From positions 1,550,001-1,614,000 of the forward strand of contig NZ_CCBB010000003.1 of NCBI RefSeq assembly GCF_000613185.1: a stretch of 64,000 bases of DNA, given 5' to 3'. Under the pieces are notes generated by a model. The model worked only from the letters and a program-made list of their open reading frames with translations, searched no databases and was not told where the DNA came from. The stretch comes from Mycolicibacterium cosmeticum. GTDB lineage: Bacteria > Actinomycetota > Actinomycetes > Mycobacteriales > Mycobacteriaceae. Positions 47,001 to 56,139 of the stretch are shown in pieces; position 1 is the stretch's first letter, and the number at the start of each line of letters is the position of its first letter. The position numbers and the translations under genes were made by a program.

Positions 47001-47470
47001 GTGCCAATCAGTTCTTCTACGGGCTGCGCCAGGGCGAGGAACACCGCGTCGAGCTGGAACGCGGCGTGCAGCTGCTGATCGGGTTGGAGGCCATCTCCGA
47101 GGCCGACGAACGCGGTATGCGCACGGTGCTGTGCATCCTCAACGGGCAGTTGCGCCCGGTGCTGGTGCGCGACCGCAACATCGCCACCGACATGCCCGCA
47201 GCGGAGAAGGCCGACAAGGCCAACCCCGATCACGTGGCCGCACCGTTCGCCGGCGTGGTCACCGTCGGGGTGAGCGCCGGCGACACCGTCGAGGCGGGCC
47301 AGACCATCGCGACGATCGAGGCCATGAAGATGGAGGCCGCGATCACCGCGCCCAAGGCCGGCACCGTCGCCCGTGTCGCCGTCAACTCCACCGCACAGGT
47401 CGAGGGTGGGGACCTGCTGGTGGTGTTGGGCACGGCGGGCAGGAGCGAAGCGACCGGGGGATCAGCCTGA
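44051..47470 (+). CDS. pyc: pyruvate carboxylase (single-chain)
   Basis: ATP- and biotin-dependent carboxylation of pyruvate to oxaloacetate. The 1139 residues hold, in order, biotin carboxylase ([20 protein letters not shown]-grasp [12 protein letters not shown]), carboxyltransferase ([18 protein letters not shown]; metal site DMAGLLRP and HTHDT), and a C-terminal biotin domain with lysine K1093 in AMKMEA. Length matches Rv2967c (pca, 1127 aa). The start is GTG 44051, 36 bases after VKOR. rsmD follows with overlapping stop/start. Confidence 0.97.
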   Translation: MISKLLVANRGEIAIRAFRAATELGIATVAVYPFEDRNSLHRLKADESYQIGVEGHPVRAYLSVDEIIRVAKHAGADAVYPGYGFLSENPELASACAREGITFVGPSSEVLELTGNKARAIAAAKAAGLPVLASSEPSSSVAELVAAAADMEFPLFVKAVSGGGGRGMRRVAEPGALAEAVEAASREAESAFGDGRVYLEQAVINPRHIEVQILADGAGNVMHLFERDCSVQRRHQKVIELAPAPNLDPALRAKICADAVAFARQIDYTCAGTIEFLLDERGRHVFIECNPRIQVEHTVTEEITDVDLVSSQLRIAAGQTLEELGLSQDSVAIRGAAMQCRITTEDPANGFRPDTGRITAYRSPGGAGIRLDGGTHTGAEISAHFDSMLVKLTCRGRDFGMAVARARRALAEFRIRGVSTNIPFLQAVLDDPDFRAGRVTTSFIDDRPQLLTAHTPADRGTKILNYLADVTVNKPHGERRSAVYPQDKLPDIDLSVRPPDGSKQKLTELGPTGFADWLRERPALGVTDTTFRDAHQSLLATRVRSSGLLRVAPYVARMTPQLLSVECWGGATYDVALRFLKEDPWERLAALREAMPNICLQMLLRGRNTVGYTPYPELVTTAFVEEATATGIDIFRIFDALNNVDSMRPAIDAVRATGTAVAEVAMSYTGDLSDPGEDLYTLDYYLRLAEQIVEAGAHVLAIKDMAGLLRPQAATKLVGALRARFDLPVHVHTHDTPGGQLATYLAAWTAGASAVDGAAAPLAGTTSQPALSAIVAATAHTEFDTGLDLGAVCELEPYWEALRKVYAPFESGLPGPTGRVYHHEIPGGQLSNLRQQAIALGLGDRFEEIENAYAGADRVLGRLVKVTPSSKVVGDLALSLVGAGATATEFAADPDRFDIPDSVIGFLRGELGDPPGGWPEPLRSKALQGRGEARAETPLSPEDEALLAAPGPKRQATLNRLLFPGPTREFEAHREEYGDTSSLSANQFFYGLRQGEEHRVELERGVQLLIGLEAISEADERGMRTVLCILNGQLRPVLVRDRNIATDMPAAEKADKANPDHVAAPFAGVVTVGVSAGDTVEAGQTIATIEAMKMEAAITAPKAGTVARVAVNSTAQVEGGDLLVVLGTAGRSEATGGSA

Positions 47471-48015
47471 CCCGGATCGTCGCGGGGCGCTACGGCGGGC
47501 GCCGAATCACGGTGCCAGTCAAGGGCACCCGGCCCACCACCGACCGGGTCCGCGAGTCGCTGTTCAACGTGCTGGCCGCGCGGATGGATTTCGACGGCGC
47601 CGTGGTGCTCGACCTGTACGCGGGGTCGGGTGCCCTCGGCCTGGAGGCGCTGTCCCGCGGGGCGGCCGGCGCGGTGTTCGTCGAATCGGATCGCAGGGCG
47701 GCGGCGGTGATCACCGCCAACATCGCCGCGTTGCTGGCCCCCGGTACGGTTCGGTGCGCGCCGGTGGCCAAGGTGCTCGCCGGCGCCCCGGCCCGGCGGG
47801 TGGATCTGGTGTTCGCCGACCCGCCGTACGACGTGCCCGCCGCCGAGGTGGAGGCGCAGCTTGCCGCGTTGCTCGGCAACGGTTGGGTGTCGCCCGGAGC
47901 GCTCGCCGTCGTCGAACGCGCCGCGGGCGGCCCGGCGCTGCGCTGGCCGGACGGTTGGGAACGCGTCGACGAGCGGCGCTATGGCGACACCCGGCTGGAG
48001 TTCGGCATCGCGTAA
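47467..48015 (+). CDS. rsmD: 16S rRNA m2G966 methyltransferase RsmD
   Basis: Methylates G966 of 16S rRNA (E. coli numbering) with SAM. The 182-residue reading begins [14 protein letters not shown], aligned with MTRI(I/V)xGxxGGRR of other RsmD proteins; the codon in the place of the start is CTG (47467), overlapping the pyc stop as CTGA. No in-frame ATG, GTG or TTG is found just upstream. SAM motif [19 protein letters not shown] and catalytic DPPY are intact. coaD begins 11 bases after. Confidence 0.9.
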   Translation: MTRIVAGRYGGRRITVPVKGTRPTTDRVRESLFNVLAARMDFDGAVVLDLYAGSGALGLEALSRGAAGAVFVESDRRAAAVITANIAALLAPGTVRCAPVAKVLAGAPARRVDLVFADPPYDVPAAEVEAQLAALLGNGWVSPGALAVVERAAGGPALRWPDGWERVDERRYGDTRLEFGIA

Positions 48016-48026
48016 CGTCACCGAGC

Positions 48027-48503
48027 ATGAGTGGCGCCGTCTGCCCCGGATCCTTCGACCCGGTCACCCTGGGCCATATCGACATCTTCGAGCGGGCCGC
48101 GGCCCAGTTCGACGAGGTGGTGGTGGCGGTGCTGGTGAACCCCAACAAAACGGGCATGTTCAGCGCCGAGGAACGCATCGAGCTGATCCGCGAGTCCACC
48201 ACGCACCTGCTGAACCTGCGGGTGGAATCCGGCACCGGCCTGGTGGTCGACTTCGTCAAGCAGCGGGGCCTCACCGCCATCGTCAAGGGTCTGCGCACCG
48301 GCACCGATTTCGAGTACGAGCTGCAGATGGCGCAGATGAACAAGCATGTCGCCGGGGTGGACACGTTCTTCGTGGCCACCACGCCGCGCTACTCCTTCGT
48401 GTCGTCATCACTGGCCAAGGAGGTCGCCGCGCTCGGTGGCGACGTCAGTGACCTGCTGCCGGAGCCGGTCAACGTGCGGTTGCGGGCCAAGCTGCACGGT
48501 TGA
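48027..48503 (+). CDS. coaD: phosphopantetheine adenylyltransferase
   Basis: Adenylylates 4'-phosphopantetheine to dephospho-CoA. The 158-residue length matches Rv2965c (161). Nucleotidyl-transferase motif [20 protein letters not shown] has T/HxGH, and the second signature is [16 protein letters not shown]. The start is ATG at 48027. In M. tuberculosis the PDIM/PGL locus follows; here a hemerythrin gene does, preceded by 78 bases without a gene. Confidence 0.97.
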   Translation: MSGAVCPGSFDPVTLGHIDIFERAAAQFDEVVVAVLVNPNKTGMFSAEERIELIRESTTHLLNLRVESGTGLVVDFVKQRGLTAIVKGLRTGTDFEYELQMAQMNKHVAGVDTFFVATTPRYSFVSSSLAKEVAALGGDVSDLLPEPVNVRLRAKLHG

Positions 48504-48581
48504 GCCCGGGCAGCGGCGGGTAAGCCTGGGGTGACGCACAGCCCAGCGCGTCATACCCGATCCCGACCGTTTACGGAGGTT

Positions 48582-49154
48582 ATGCCCGTGGTCGAAACAT
48601 TTGTCCAGTCGACCGATGACGTCGTGCGGTTCCTCAAGGATCAGCACAACTTGATCAAGGATCTGTTCGAGGAGGTGCTGTCCGCCTCCGAGCCCAAAGC
48701 CAGGGAGCGCGCCTTCACTGACCTGCGGCAACTGCTCGCGGTACACGAGACCGCCGAGGAGATGGTGGTGCATCCGCGGGCCCGTCGCGAGGTCACCGGT
48801 GGTGACGCGATCGTGGACGCGCGGCTCAAGGAGGAGCACGGTGCCAAGGAGCAGCTGTCCAAGCTGGAAGGCATGGACGTGGCCTCCGACGAGTTCCTCG
48901 AAGAGCTGACCCTGTTCCGTGCGGACGTGATCAAGCACGCCGAGCGGGAAGAGACCGAGGAGTTCAGCCGGCTACAGCGCAAGCTGAGCGCCGAGGATCT
49001 GGGCCGGATGGCCAAGGCGGTGCAGGCGGCCGAGGCGATCGCGCCGACGCGCCCGCATCCCGGTGTCGAGTCGCCGGTGCTGAACTACGTGGTGGGACCG
49101 TTCGCGTCGATGCTCGACCGCGCCCGCGACGCCCTGGCTTCGGCGATGCGGTAG
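48582..49154 (+). CDS. hemerythrin-like (HHE) domain protein
   Basis: A 190-residue helical protein of the HHE cation-binding family. Iron-ligand candidates are H in KDQHNLIKDLF, H and E in VHETAEEMVVHPRAR, EEHGAKEQL, and HAEREETEEF. A strong ACGGAGG precedes ATG 48582; a GTG 6 bases later is also possible. The position after coaD corresponds to a hemerythrin gene of M. smegmatis (MSMEG_2415 by my recollection) reported to influence H2O2 sensitivity. The function could be oxygen or nitric-oxide-related, not resolved here. Confidence 0.9.
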   Translation: MPVVETFVQSTDDVVRFLKDQHNLIKDLFEEVLSASEPKARERAFTDLRQLLAVHETAEEMVVHPRARREVTGGDAIVDARLKEEHGAKEQLSKLEGMDVASDEFLEELTLFRADVIKHAEREETEEFSRLQRKLSAEDLGRMAKAVQAAEAIAPTRPHPGVESPVLNYVVGPFASMLDRARDALASAMR

Positions 49155-49245
49155 TCGGCGACGCGACACACCGCAACAAAACTCCAGTCACAGGCGTAAC
49201 ACCAGGCACACTGGTCACTAACAACTACGCCTGGAGGGTGTTGCC

Positions 49246-49983
49246 GTGTACCGAGTGTTTGAGGCGCTTGACGAACTCAGTGCGATCGTGGAGGAAGCAC
49301 GCGGCGTGCCGATGACGGCCGGTTGCATGGTGCCCCGTGGTGACGTCCTGGAACTGCTCGACGACATCAAGGACGCCATCCCCGGCGAACTCGACGACGC
49401 CCAGGACGTGCTCGACGCCAGGGACGCCATGCTCAACGAGGCGCGCGAGCACGCCGATTCCACGGTGGCCTCCGCCAACGCCGAGGCCGACTCACTGCTC
49501 AACCACGCCCGCAGCGAGGCCGACCGGATGATGGCCGAGGCCAAGTCGCAGGCCGACCGGATGGTCGCCGAAGCCCGCGCGCACGCCGATCGGATGGTCA
49601 CCGAGGCCCGCGACGAGGCCTCCCGCATCGCCGCCGCGGCCAAGCGTGAATACGAGGCCAGCACCAGCCGCGCCAAGACCGAAGCCGACCGGCTCATCGA
49701 GAACGGCAACATCTCTTACGAGAAGGCCGTGCAGGAAGGCATCAAGGAGCAGCAGCGGCTGGTGTCGCAGACCGAGATCGTGCAGACCGCCACGGCCGAG
49801 GCCACCCGGCTGGTCGACTCCGCGCACGCCGAGGCCGACCGCCTGCGCGGTGAATGCGATATCTACGTCGACAGCAAGCTCGCCGAGTTCGAGGACTACC
49901 TCAACGGCACGCTGCGCTCGGTGAGCCGCGGCCGCCACCAGTTGCGGACCGCCGCGGGCACGCACGACTACGCGACGCGGTAG
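49246..49983 (+). CDS. sepIVA: septum-site coiled-coil protein SepIVA (Rv2927c-like)
   Basis: DivIVA-domain-like, membrane-associated coiled-coil regulator of cell division and intracellular membrane domain in mycobacteria. The 245-residue protein starts MYRVFEALDELSAIVEEARG, then has a long heptad-rich coiled coil with repeated EADRM(M/V)AEA-type units (about residues 75-205). The start is GTG 49246 with TGGAGGG upstream. A classical terminator follows 17 bases after the stop. Confidence 0.94.
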   Translation: MYRVFEALDELSAIVEEARGVPMTAGCMVPRGDVLELLDDIKDAIPGELDDAQDVLDARDAMLNEAREHADSTVASANAEADSLLNHARSEADRMMAEAKSQADRMVAEARAHADRMVTEARDEASRIAAAAKREYEASTSRAKTEADRLIENGNISYEKAVQEGIKEQQRLVSQTEIVQTATAEATRLVDSAHAEADRLRGECDIYVDSKLAEFEDYLNGTLRSVSRGRHQLRTAAGTHDYATR

Positions 49984-50000
49984 CTCGCCTTCGCTCGTAT

Positions 50001-50051
50001 CCGACGAAATGGTCGCCCTCCCGCGGTGGAGGCGACCATTTCGTCGGTTTT
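50001..50051 (+). terminator. intrinsic terminator after sepIVA
   Basis: A 17-bp perfect stem (50001-50017 with 50031-50047) and TTTT immediately after it, the most classical intrinsic terminator of the window. It also faces the 3' end of the convergent acyl-CoA-dehydrogenase-like gene (stop at 50068). Confidence 0.92.
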
Positions 50052-50067
50052 CAGCTCGTTGCGATCC

Positions 50068-51285
50068 TCACAGCTGGCCATGCCGGGGCGGTTTCGTCCC
50101 CGACAGCGTGTAGCGGCCGATGTGCTGCACCTTCCACCGCGTGGCGTCGTGCAGCGTGTGGGTGCGGGCATCGCGCCAGTACCGCGACAGGTTCGCCGAA
50201 CCGGAGGCGCTGCGGGTGCCACCGAGTTCGAACAGTGTGCTCGACGCCTCCAACGACGCCCGGGTGGCCGCCACCTTCGCGACCGCCACCGCGATGGAGG
50301 CCTCGGCCGCGCTGTCCGCGTCCAGGTGTGCGGTGGCGTGGTCCACGGCCCGGCCGGCCTCGGCCAGCAGGGCCAGCGCGCCGCGAACCGTCACGGTGAG
50401 ATTCCCGGCGATCTGGATCAGCGTCGGATCGTCCACCGCCGCCGGTTGTTCGGCCTCGAAATGTGCCCGCGCCCGTGCCGCTTGCCTGACCCCCTCGGCA
50501 AGTGCGGCGGTAGCGATCCCGGCGTCCAGGGCGGTGTGGAACAGCTGAGCGCGGGCGCCGTACACGGTGGGCTGCGCGAAGATCGGCGTGAACGGTATGA
50601 CCTGGGCGGCCGGCACCGCCACCTCGTCGAGCGTCACCGTGCCGGAGGCGGTGGTGCGCTGACCCATCCCGTCCCAGTCGTCCACGACGGTCAGGCCCGC
50701 AGTGCCCGCCTCGACGAAGGCCAGGGCCTTCGGCGTCGACGAGGTGGGTGTCTGCGCCGGATCCTCCGGGCGGGACGCCCGCACGATGACCCAGTCGGCG
50801 AAAAGCGCGCCGGTGGAATAGTACTTGCGTCCCGACAACCGGTAACCGCCGTCACCGGCGGGCAGCAGGACCGTGGTGTCGACGTCGATACGGCCGGAGC
50901 GCTCGGACTGTGCGTTGGCGAAAAGCGCTCCGTCGAGCACCTTCTCGTAGAAGAACTCCCGCTGCTCCGGAGTGCCCTGCAGCCGGACCGCCTCCAGGAA
51001 GGTGTAATGCGAGTGCGGGATCTGCGCCAGCGAGGCGTCGGCGTGCGCGAGCAATCGGAACACCTCGGCGATCACCGAAGCCGGAGCGTCGATGCCACCG
51101 TGCTCGACGGGAACCGACAAGGCAAGCAGCCCAGCCTCTTTGAGCGCCCGCACCAGCTCGTGCGGCAGCTCGCGGCCGGCATCGCGGGCCGCGGCCCCCG
51201 CTGCGAACACGTCGGCCAGCTCGGCCGCGACGGCCAGCGCCTGGTCGGCGTCGACGATGCGCGCAGCCGGGGCGAGCGACGTCAC
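50068..51285 (-). CDS. acyl-CoA dehydrogenase-fold flavoprotein (SfnB/DszC-like)
   Basis: A 405-residue protein of the acyl-CoA dehydrogenase fold, most like SfnB/DszC-type reduced-flavin monooxygenases used in organosulfur acquisition. Blocks seen: ALKEAGLLALSVPVEHGG, HSHYTFLEAV, FANAQSERSGRI, YRLSGRKYYSTGALFADW, DWDGMGQRTTASGTV, and C-terminal SGSANLSRYWRDARTHTLHD. The GTG start overlaps the stop of the upstream LLM gene (GTGA). The pairing supports sulfonate or sulfone oxidation; the exact substrate is unknown. Confidence 0.88.
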   Translation of the reverse strand: MTSLAPAARIVDADQALAVAAELADVFAAGAAARDAGRELPHELVRALKEAGLLALSVPVEHGGIDAPASVIAEVFRLLAHADASLAQIPHSHYTFLEAVRLQGTPEQREFFYEKVLDGALFANAQSERSGRIDVDTTVLLPAGDGGYRLSGRKYYSTGALFADWVIVRASRPEDPAQTPTSSTPKALAFVEAGTAGLTVVDDWDGMGQRTTASGTVTLDEVAVPAAQVIPFTPIFAQPTVYGARAQLFHTALDAGIATAALAEGVRQAARARAHFEAEQPAAVDDPTLIQIAGNLTVTVRGALALLAEAGRAVDHATAHLDADSAAEASIAVAVAKVAATRASLEASSTLFELGGTRSASGSANLSRYWRDARTHTLHDATRWKVQHIGRYTLSGTKPPRHGQL

Positions 51286-52451
51286 CGCGCCGAGCCCACG
51301 AACGGGATCGACACGCTGGGCGCCTCATCGGCCCCGGCGTTAAAGAGACCGCGCCGGCGCAGGATCGGCACCACGCCCTCACCGAACCAGAACAATTCCT
51401 CCAGGTGCGGATAGCCGGAGAAGATGAACTCGTCGATGCCGATCTCGGCGTACTCGGCGATCCGGTCGGCCACCTCGGTGTGGCTACCCACCAGCGCGGT
51501 GCCCGCGCCGCCGCGCACCAGACCCACCCCGGACCACAGATTCGGCGCGATCTCCAGGCTGCGGGCATCGCTCCAGGTGCCGTCGGCGCGGTTGGCCTCG
51601 TGCAGCGCCAGCATGCGTTTCTGGCCCTCGGACTGGCTGCGGGCCAGCCCCTCCTGGGCCTTGCGCACGGTGTCCTCGTCCAGTGCGGCCACCAGCTTGT
51701 CGGCCTGCGCCCACGCCTCTTCGGAGGTGTCGCGCGAGATGGTGTGCAGCCGGATCCCGAAACGCAGCTTGCGACCCTGCTCGGCGCCCAGCGCGCGGAT
51801 CCATTCGATCTTCTCGCGCACCGCGGCCGGCGGTTCACCCCAGGTGAGGTACACGTCCGAATGCCGCGCGGCCACCGGCCCGGCCGCCTTCGAGCTGCCG
51901 CCGAAGTACAACGGCGGCACCGGGTTCGGAGGCACGGCCAGGGCGGCCTCCTCGACGTCGAGGTACTCGCCCTTGTGCGTGACGGTTTCTCCGGCCCACA
52001 GCCGGCGCACCACATCGAGGAACTCGTCGCACCGCGCATAGCGCGCGTCCTTGTCCAGGTGATCACCGAAGGCGCGCTGCTCGTGCGCCTCGCCGCCGAC
52101 GACCACGTTGAGCAGGATGCGCCCCGGTGCGTGCCTGGCGAAGGTGGCGGCCATCTGCGCCGACAGCGTGGGGCTGACCAGACCGGGGCGGAAGGCCACC
52201 AGGAACGCCAGCGACGTGGTCTCCCGTGCCAGCAGCGCCGCGGTGACGAACGCGTCCTCGCACCAGGCGCCGGTGGGGATCAGGGCACCGGTGAAACCGA
52301 AGCGCTCGGCGCTGCGCACGATCGAGGCGAGATAGTCGATGGTGGCCTCGCGGTCACCGCCGGCGGCGCCGGCCGGTGTGCCATGGCCACCGCCGACGAT
52401 CAGGCGGCTGTCGCCGTAGGTGGGCAGGAACCAGTGCAGCTTCACAGTCAC
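51282..52451 (-). CDS. LLM-class flavin-dependent monooxygenase (SsuD-like)
   Basis: A 389-residue bacterial-luciferase-fold enzyme similar to alkanesulfonate monooxygenases: VKLHWFLPTYGDSR start, GFTGALIPTGAWCEDAF, RPGLVSPTLSAQMAATF, and GRILLNVVVGGEAHEQ. The start GTG 52451 (alternate GTG 52445) was chosen for the family N-terminus. It would cleave a C-S bond with reduced FMN, releasing sulfite; no flavin reductase or ABC transporter lies beside it. Divergent from the yceD-rnc-mutM operon; the 163-base gap shows no other gene. Confidence 0.9.
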   Translation of the reverse strand: MTVKLHWFLPTYGDSRLIVGGGHGTPAGAAGGDREATIDYLASIVRSAERFGFTGALIPTGAWCEDAFVTAALLARETTSLAFLVAFRPGLVSPTLSAQMAATFARHAPGRILLNVVVGGEAHEQRAFGDHLDKDARYARCDEFLDVVRRLWAGETVTHKGEYLDVEEAALAVPPNPVPPLYFGGSSKAAGPVAARHSDVYLTWGEPPAAVREKIEWIRALGAEQGRKLRFGIRLHTISRDTSEEAWAQADKLVAALDEDTVRKAQEGLARSQSEGQKRMLALHEANRADGTWSDARSLEIAPNLWSGVGLVRGGAGTALVGSHTEVADRIAEYAEIGIDEFIFSGYPHLEELFWFGEGVVPILRRRGLFNAGADEAPSVSIPFVGSAR

Positions 52452-52614
52452 GCGTCGAGTATCGGCGCCCGCGGCGCCGGAAACCGTCACGTCCGCCGGC
52501 GGCGGCCCGGCGCGACCGACCTCACCGGCCACGGCGTCGCCGCAGAATAAAAATCTCGGTGATCGAGTTTGCGCCCCGGTCGGCGGCCATCGGGGCCGAA
52601 GTAGGATCGGCGCT

Positions 52615-53172
52615 ATGGCCCGATCGAATCCGCTCGTCATCGACATCTCGCGGTTGGGGCGCCGCCCCGGGTCGATGATCACCGTGCACCAGACGGTCCC
52701 GGCGCCGTCGCGCATCGGACTCGACCTCATCAGGATCGAGGAGGGTGCCCCGGTGGAGCTGGATCTGCAGATCCAATCGGTGTCCGAGGGTGCTCTGGTC
52801 ACCGGCACCGTCTCGGCGCCCACCGCCGGTGAATGCGTGCGCTGCCTGGAGCCGATCACCGGAGACGTCAGTATCGACCTCACGGAGCTCTACGCCTATC
52901 CCGGCAGCGCCACCGAGGAGACCACCGAGGCCGACGAGATCGGCCGCGTGGTCGACGATCAGGTCGACATCGAACAGCCGATCGTCGACGCGGTCGGGCT
53001 GGCGCTGCCGTTCACCCCACTCTGCGGACCGGATTGCCCCGGATTGTGCCCCGATTGCGGTGTCCCGCTCGCGTCGGCCGAGCCGGGACATCAGCACGAG
53101 AAGATCGATCCGCGCTGGGCGAAGCTGGCCGGCCTCAAGGAGGATCTGGACGGGCCCGGAGCCAAGGCGTGA
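52615..53172 (+). CDS. YceD/DUF177 family protein (Rv2926c-like)
   Basis: A 185-residue member of the YceD family, linked to 23S rRNA processing/accumulation in other bacteria and plants. The C-terminal zinc-ribbon-like segment [13 protein letters not shown] has four cysteines; an earlier CVRCLEP pair is also present. The start is ATG 52615. In many actinobacteria this gene precedes rpmF; here it precedes rnc with a 4-base overlap. Confidence 0.9.
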   Translation: MARSNPLVIDISRLGRRPGSMITVHQTVPAPSRIGLDLIRIEEGAPVELDLQIQSVSEGALVTGTVSAPTAGECVRCLEPITGDVSIDLTELYAYPGSATEETTEADEIGRVVDDQVDIEQPIVDAVGLALPFTPLCGPDCPGLCPDCGVPLASAEPGHQHEKIDPRWAKLAGLKEDLDGPGAKA

Positions 53173-53861
53173 CCGTCGACCGCGGCCCGTTACTCGCCGC
53201 GCTCGGCGTCCCACTGTCCGACGATCTGCTGACGGTGGCGCTGACGCACCGCAGCTACTCCTACGAGAACGGCGGGCTGCCGACCAACGAGCGCCTGGAG
53301 TTCCTCGGCGACGCGGTGCTCGGGCTGACCATCACCGAGGAGCTCTACCACCGGCACCCGGACCGGGCCGAGGGTGATCTGGCCAAGCTGCGCGCCAGCA
53401 TCGTCAACACCCAGGCGCTGGCCGACGTCGGCCGCGGGCTCGGTGACCGGGGGTTGGGCGCATACCTGTTGCTGGGCAAGGGCGAGGAGAGCTCGGGCGG
53501 CGCCGACAAGTCCAGCATCCTGGCCGACGGTGTCGAATCCCTCTTGGGCGCAATCTATATCGAGCACGGCAACGTGGTGGCCCGGGAGGTCATCCTGCGG
53601 CTGTTCGGCGAACTGCTGGACACCGCGCCCACGCTGGGCGCGGGGCTGGACTGGAAGAGCAGCCTGCAGGAACTCACCGTCGCCCGCGGGCTGGGCGCCC
53701 CGTCGTACGCCGTCACCTCCGAGGGACCCGATCACGACAAGGAGTTCACCGCCGTCGTCGTGGTCGCCGGCTCGGAGTACGGCAGGGGTGTGGGGCGCAC
53801 CAAGAAGGAAGCGGAGCTGAAGGCCGCGGCGGCGGCCTGGAATGCACTCAAGGATGCCTGA
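53169..53861 (+). CDS. rnc: ribonuclease III
   Basis: Endonuclease for double-stranded RNA, processing rRNA precursors. The 230-residue protein has the RNase III signature [14 protein letters not shown] (acidic residues E/D), a second acidic helix in [16 protein letters not shown], and a C-terminal dsRBD ending [19 protein letters not shown]. The GTG start overlaps the yceD stop. The mutM start overlaps its last codons by 8 bases. Confidence 0.97.
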   Translation: MTVDRGPLLAALGVPLSDDLLTVALTHRSYSYENGGLPTNERLEFLGDAVLGLTITEELYHRHPDRAEGDLAKLRASIVNTQALADVGRGLGDRGLGAYLLLGKGEESSGGADKSSILADGVESLLGAIYIEHGNVVAREVILRLFGELLDTAPTLGAGLDWKSSLQELTVARGLGAPSYAVTSEGPDHDKEFTAVVVVAGSEYGRGVGRTKKEAELKAAAAAWNALKDA

Positions 53862-54714
53862 GCTCCCCGAGGTCGAGGTGGTGCGGCGCGGCCTGGACGC
53901 GCACATCGTCGGCCACCGCATCGCCGAGATCCAGGTGCTGCATCCGCGGGCGACCCGGCGGCACGAGCTCGGTCAGGCCGATCTGGAGGCGCGCCTGCGC
54001 GGCAGCCGCATCGTCGGCACCGGCCGGCGCGGTAAGTACCTGTGGCTGACGCTGGACAGCGGCGACGCCGTGGTGGTGCACCTGGGGATGAGCGGGCAGA
54101 TGCTGCTGGGCCCGGTACCGAATCCCGGACACCTGCGGATCGCCTCGATCCTCGATGACGGCACCGAGCTGAGCTTCGTCGATCAGCGCACGTTCGGGGG
54201 CTGGATGGTGACCGAGATGGCCGGTGAGGTTCCGTTGCCGGTGGCACATATCGCGCGCGACCCGCTGGACCCGGCCTTCGACCGCGACGGTGTGGTGACG
54301 GTGTTGCGGCGCAAGCACTCCGAGATCAAACGGCAGCTGCTGGATCAGACCGTGGTGTCCGGGATCGGCAACATCTACGCCGACGAGGCGCTGTGGCGGG
54401 CCCGCGTGTACGGCGGCCGGCTGGCGTCGGGGCTGCCGCGCAAGCAGTTGGCCGAGGTGCTCGACGCGGCCGCCGAGGTGATGACGGCCGCACTGGCCCA
54501 GGGCGGCACCTCGTTCGACTCGTTGTACGTCAACGTCAACGGCGAATCCGGCTACTTCGACCGGTCCCTGGATGCCTACGGGCGGGTGGACCTGCCGTGC
54601 CGGCGCTGCGGCGCGGTGATGCGGCGGGAGAAGTTCATGAACCGCTCGTCGTTCTACTGCCCGAAGTGTCAGCCGCCGCCCCGGGCGCGGCGGTCGGCTA
54701 CTGCCGCTTGTTGA
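53854..54714 (+). CDS. mutM: formamidopyrimidine-DNA glycosylase
   Basis: Removes 8-oxoguanine and FaPy lesions with AP-lyase action. The start ATG 53854 exposes the catalytic Pro-Glu (PELPEVEVV) after Met removal. The H2TH segment and [17 protein letters not shown] block are present, and the C-terminal zinc finger is [13 protein letters not shown] with CPKC. Length is 286 residues. Its 3' end overlaps the opposing membrane-protein gene by 17 bases. Confidence 0.97.
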   Translation: MPELPEVEVVRRGLDAHIVGHRIAEIQVLHPRATRRHELGQADLEARLRGSRIVGTGRRGKYLWLTLDSGDAVVVHLGMSGQMLLGPVPNPGHLRIASILDDGTELSFVDQRTFGGWMVTEMAGEVPLPVAHIARDPLDPAFDRDGVVTVLRRKHSEIKRQLLDQTVVSGIGNIYADEALWRARVYGGRLASGLPRKQLAEVLDAAAEVMTAALAQGGTSFDSLYVNVNGESGYFDRSLDAYGRVDLPCRRCGAVMRREKFMNRSSFYCPKCQPPPRARRSATAAC

Positions 54715-55336
54715 ACTCGCTCGCCGCCGACATGCACACCTTCCACTGACCGGATTCCTTGCGGAAGTAGGCCGTGTCGAACGGGCCACCCGCGTTCATG
54801 TGGGCCGAGGCCACGTCGCCCTTCACCTTGATGTCGGTGGCGGTCACCTCGGTGTTGGGGGCCGCGCTGGGCACCTCGATGCCCTGCAGGATCTCGCCGA
54901 GCTGACCGAGCGCGCCGAACATCCCGGCCTCGGCCTTGCAGAAGTACTGCGCCAGATCGGTGAACTTCCCGGAGCTGCCCGCGGCGTTGAAATCCTGGAC
55001 CAGTTGCTTGATCTCGCGTTCGTCCTTGGACGCCTGCGACGTCCCGCCCGAGCGCAGCAACAGCACCCCGCCGACCACCAGGACGGCGATCATCAGCACC
55101 GCGGCGATGCCGCCGCCGATGAGCCAGCCGCGGTTGCGGGCCGGTCCCGGCGGCGCCGGGTAGGGGTAGGGATAACCGCCCTGTGCCGGGACGCTGTAGC
55201 CGCCCTGTGGCGGATAGCCGTATGGCGGGTAGGCCGGGTAGGGCACGGCGGCCGGCGGCTGCTGCGGGTCCCAGGGACCCGGCTGGCCGTAGGGATCCGG
55301 CTGCTGTCCAGGCTGGGAGGGCGGGTAGTACGTCAC
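54698..55336 (-). CDS. Pro/Tyr-rich membrane-anchored protein, DUF4878-like
   Basis: Function unknown. The 212-residue protein has a cytoplasmic Pro/Gly/Tyr/Gln-rich N-terminus (residues 1-68, repeated PYG/PQG/YP motifs), one TM helix (about 71-93), and an external domain of NTF2-like DUF4878 type ([16 protein letters not shown] through [12 protein letters not shown] to QWKVCM) with two cysteines. Such proteins are common mycobacterial envelope components. Convergent overlap with mutM at the 3' end. Confidence 0.85.
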   Translation of the reverse strand: MTYYPPSQPGQQPDPYGQPGPWDPQQPPAAVPYPAYPPYGYPPQGGYSVPAQGGYPYPYPAPPGPARNRGWLIGGGIAAVLMIAVLVVGGVLLLRSGGTSQASKDEREIKQLVQDFNAAGSSGKFTDLAQYFCKAEAGMFGALGQLGEILQGIEVPSAAPNTEVTATDIKVKGDVASAHMNAGGPFDTAYFRKESGQWKVCMSAASEFNKRQ

Positions 55337-55425
55337 GATGTCGGCTCCTGGAGGTGTTGCACTTCACCCTAACGCGGGGTAGGGGCGGCAGCGCGGAACC
55401 GCACGTAGGGGGTAGGAATGACGTC

Positions 55426-55845
55426 ATGACAGAACTGTGGGTCGAGCGCACCGGGGTGCGCCGCTACACCGGTCGTAGCTCGCGGGGTGCCGAGGTGCTG
55501 GTCGGATCCGAGGACGTCGAGGGTGTGTTCACCCCTGGCGAGCTGTTGAAGATCGCGCTGGCCGCGTGCAGCGGGATGAGCAGCGACCAGCCGCTGCGCC
55601 GCCGGCTCGGTGACGACTACCCCGCTACCATCCGGGTGTCCGGTCCCGCCGACCGGGAGCAGGAGCGCTACCCGCTGCTGGAGGAGAAGCTCGAGGTCGA
55701 CCTGTCCGGGTTGTCCGAGGACGAGGTGAAGCGGCTGCTGGTGGTGGTGGAGCGGGCCATCGACCAGGTGTGCACGGTGGGCCGCACGCTGAAGTCGGGC
55801 ACCGAGGTGAAGTTCGAGATCGATACCCATGAGCGACGATCCTGA
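55426..55845 (+). CDS. OsmC/Ohr-family thiol peroxidase, Rv2923c-like
   Basis: A 139-residue OsmC-like protein (MTELWVERTGVRRYTG); the family reduces organic peroxides via two cysteines. The typical first cysteine block ALAACSGMSSDQPL is present, and a second cysteine occurs in IDQVCTVGRTL. The start is ATG 55426, just after an in-frame-less intergenic stretch from the divergent gene. Its stop overlaps the acyP start by 17 bases. Confidence 0.92.
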   Translation: MTELWVERTGVRRYTGRSSRGAEVLVGSEDVEGVFTPGELLKIALAACSGMSSDQPLRRRLGDDYPATIRVSGPADREQERYPLLEEKLEVDLSGLSEDEVKRLLVVVERAIDQVCTVGRTLKSGTEVKFEIDTHERRS

Positions 55846-56113
55846 TGTCCGCCTGAACGCCTGGGTGCACGGGCACGTGCAGGGCGTCGGCTTCCGGTGG
55901 TGGACCCGGTCGCGGGCCCTTGAACTGGGCCTGACCGGGTTCGCCTCCAACCGGCCCGACGGCCGGGTGTACGTGGTCGCCCAGGGCCCGCGGGCCGCCT
56001 GCGAGCGGCTGCTGGAACTGCTGCGCGGCGGTGACACCCCCGGCAGCGTGGACACCGTGGTGGTGGATTGGGCCGACGCGGGGGAGCAGATACCGGGCTT
56101 CACCGAGCGTTAA
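55829..56113 (+). CDS. acyP: acylphosphatase
   Basis: A 94-residue enzyme hydrolysing acyl phosphates. It has the phosphate-binding loop [11 protein letters not shown] with catalytic Arg and the [16 protein letters not shown] segment with catalytic Asn. The ATG at 55829 overlaps the osmC 3' end by 17 bases. In M. tuberculosis the same gene (Rv2922A) precedes smc; here smc starts 26 bases after the stop. Confidence 0.96.
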   Translation: MSDDPDVRLNAWVHGHVQGVGFRWWTRSRALELGLTGFASNRPDGRVYVVAQGPRAACERLLELLRGGDTPGSVDTVVVDWADAGEQIPGFTER

Positions 56114-56139
56114 CGCGCGCGACGGTAGGGTTACCCGTC

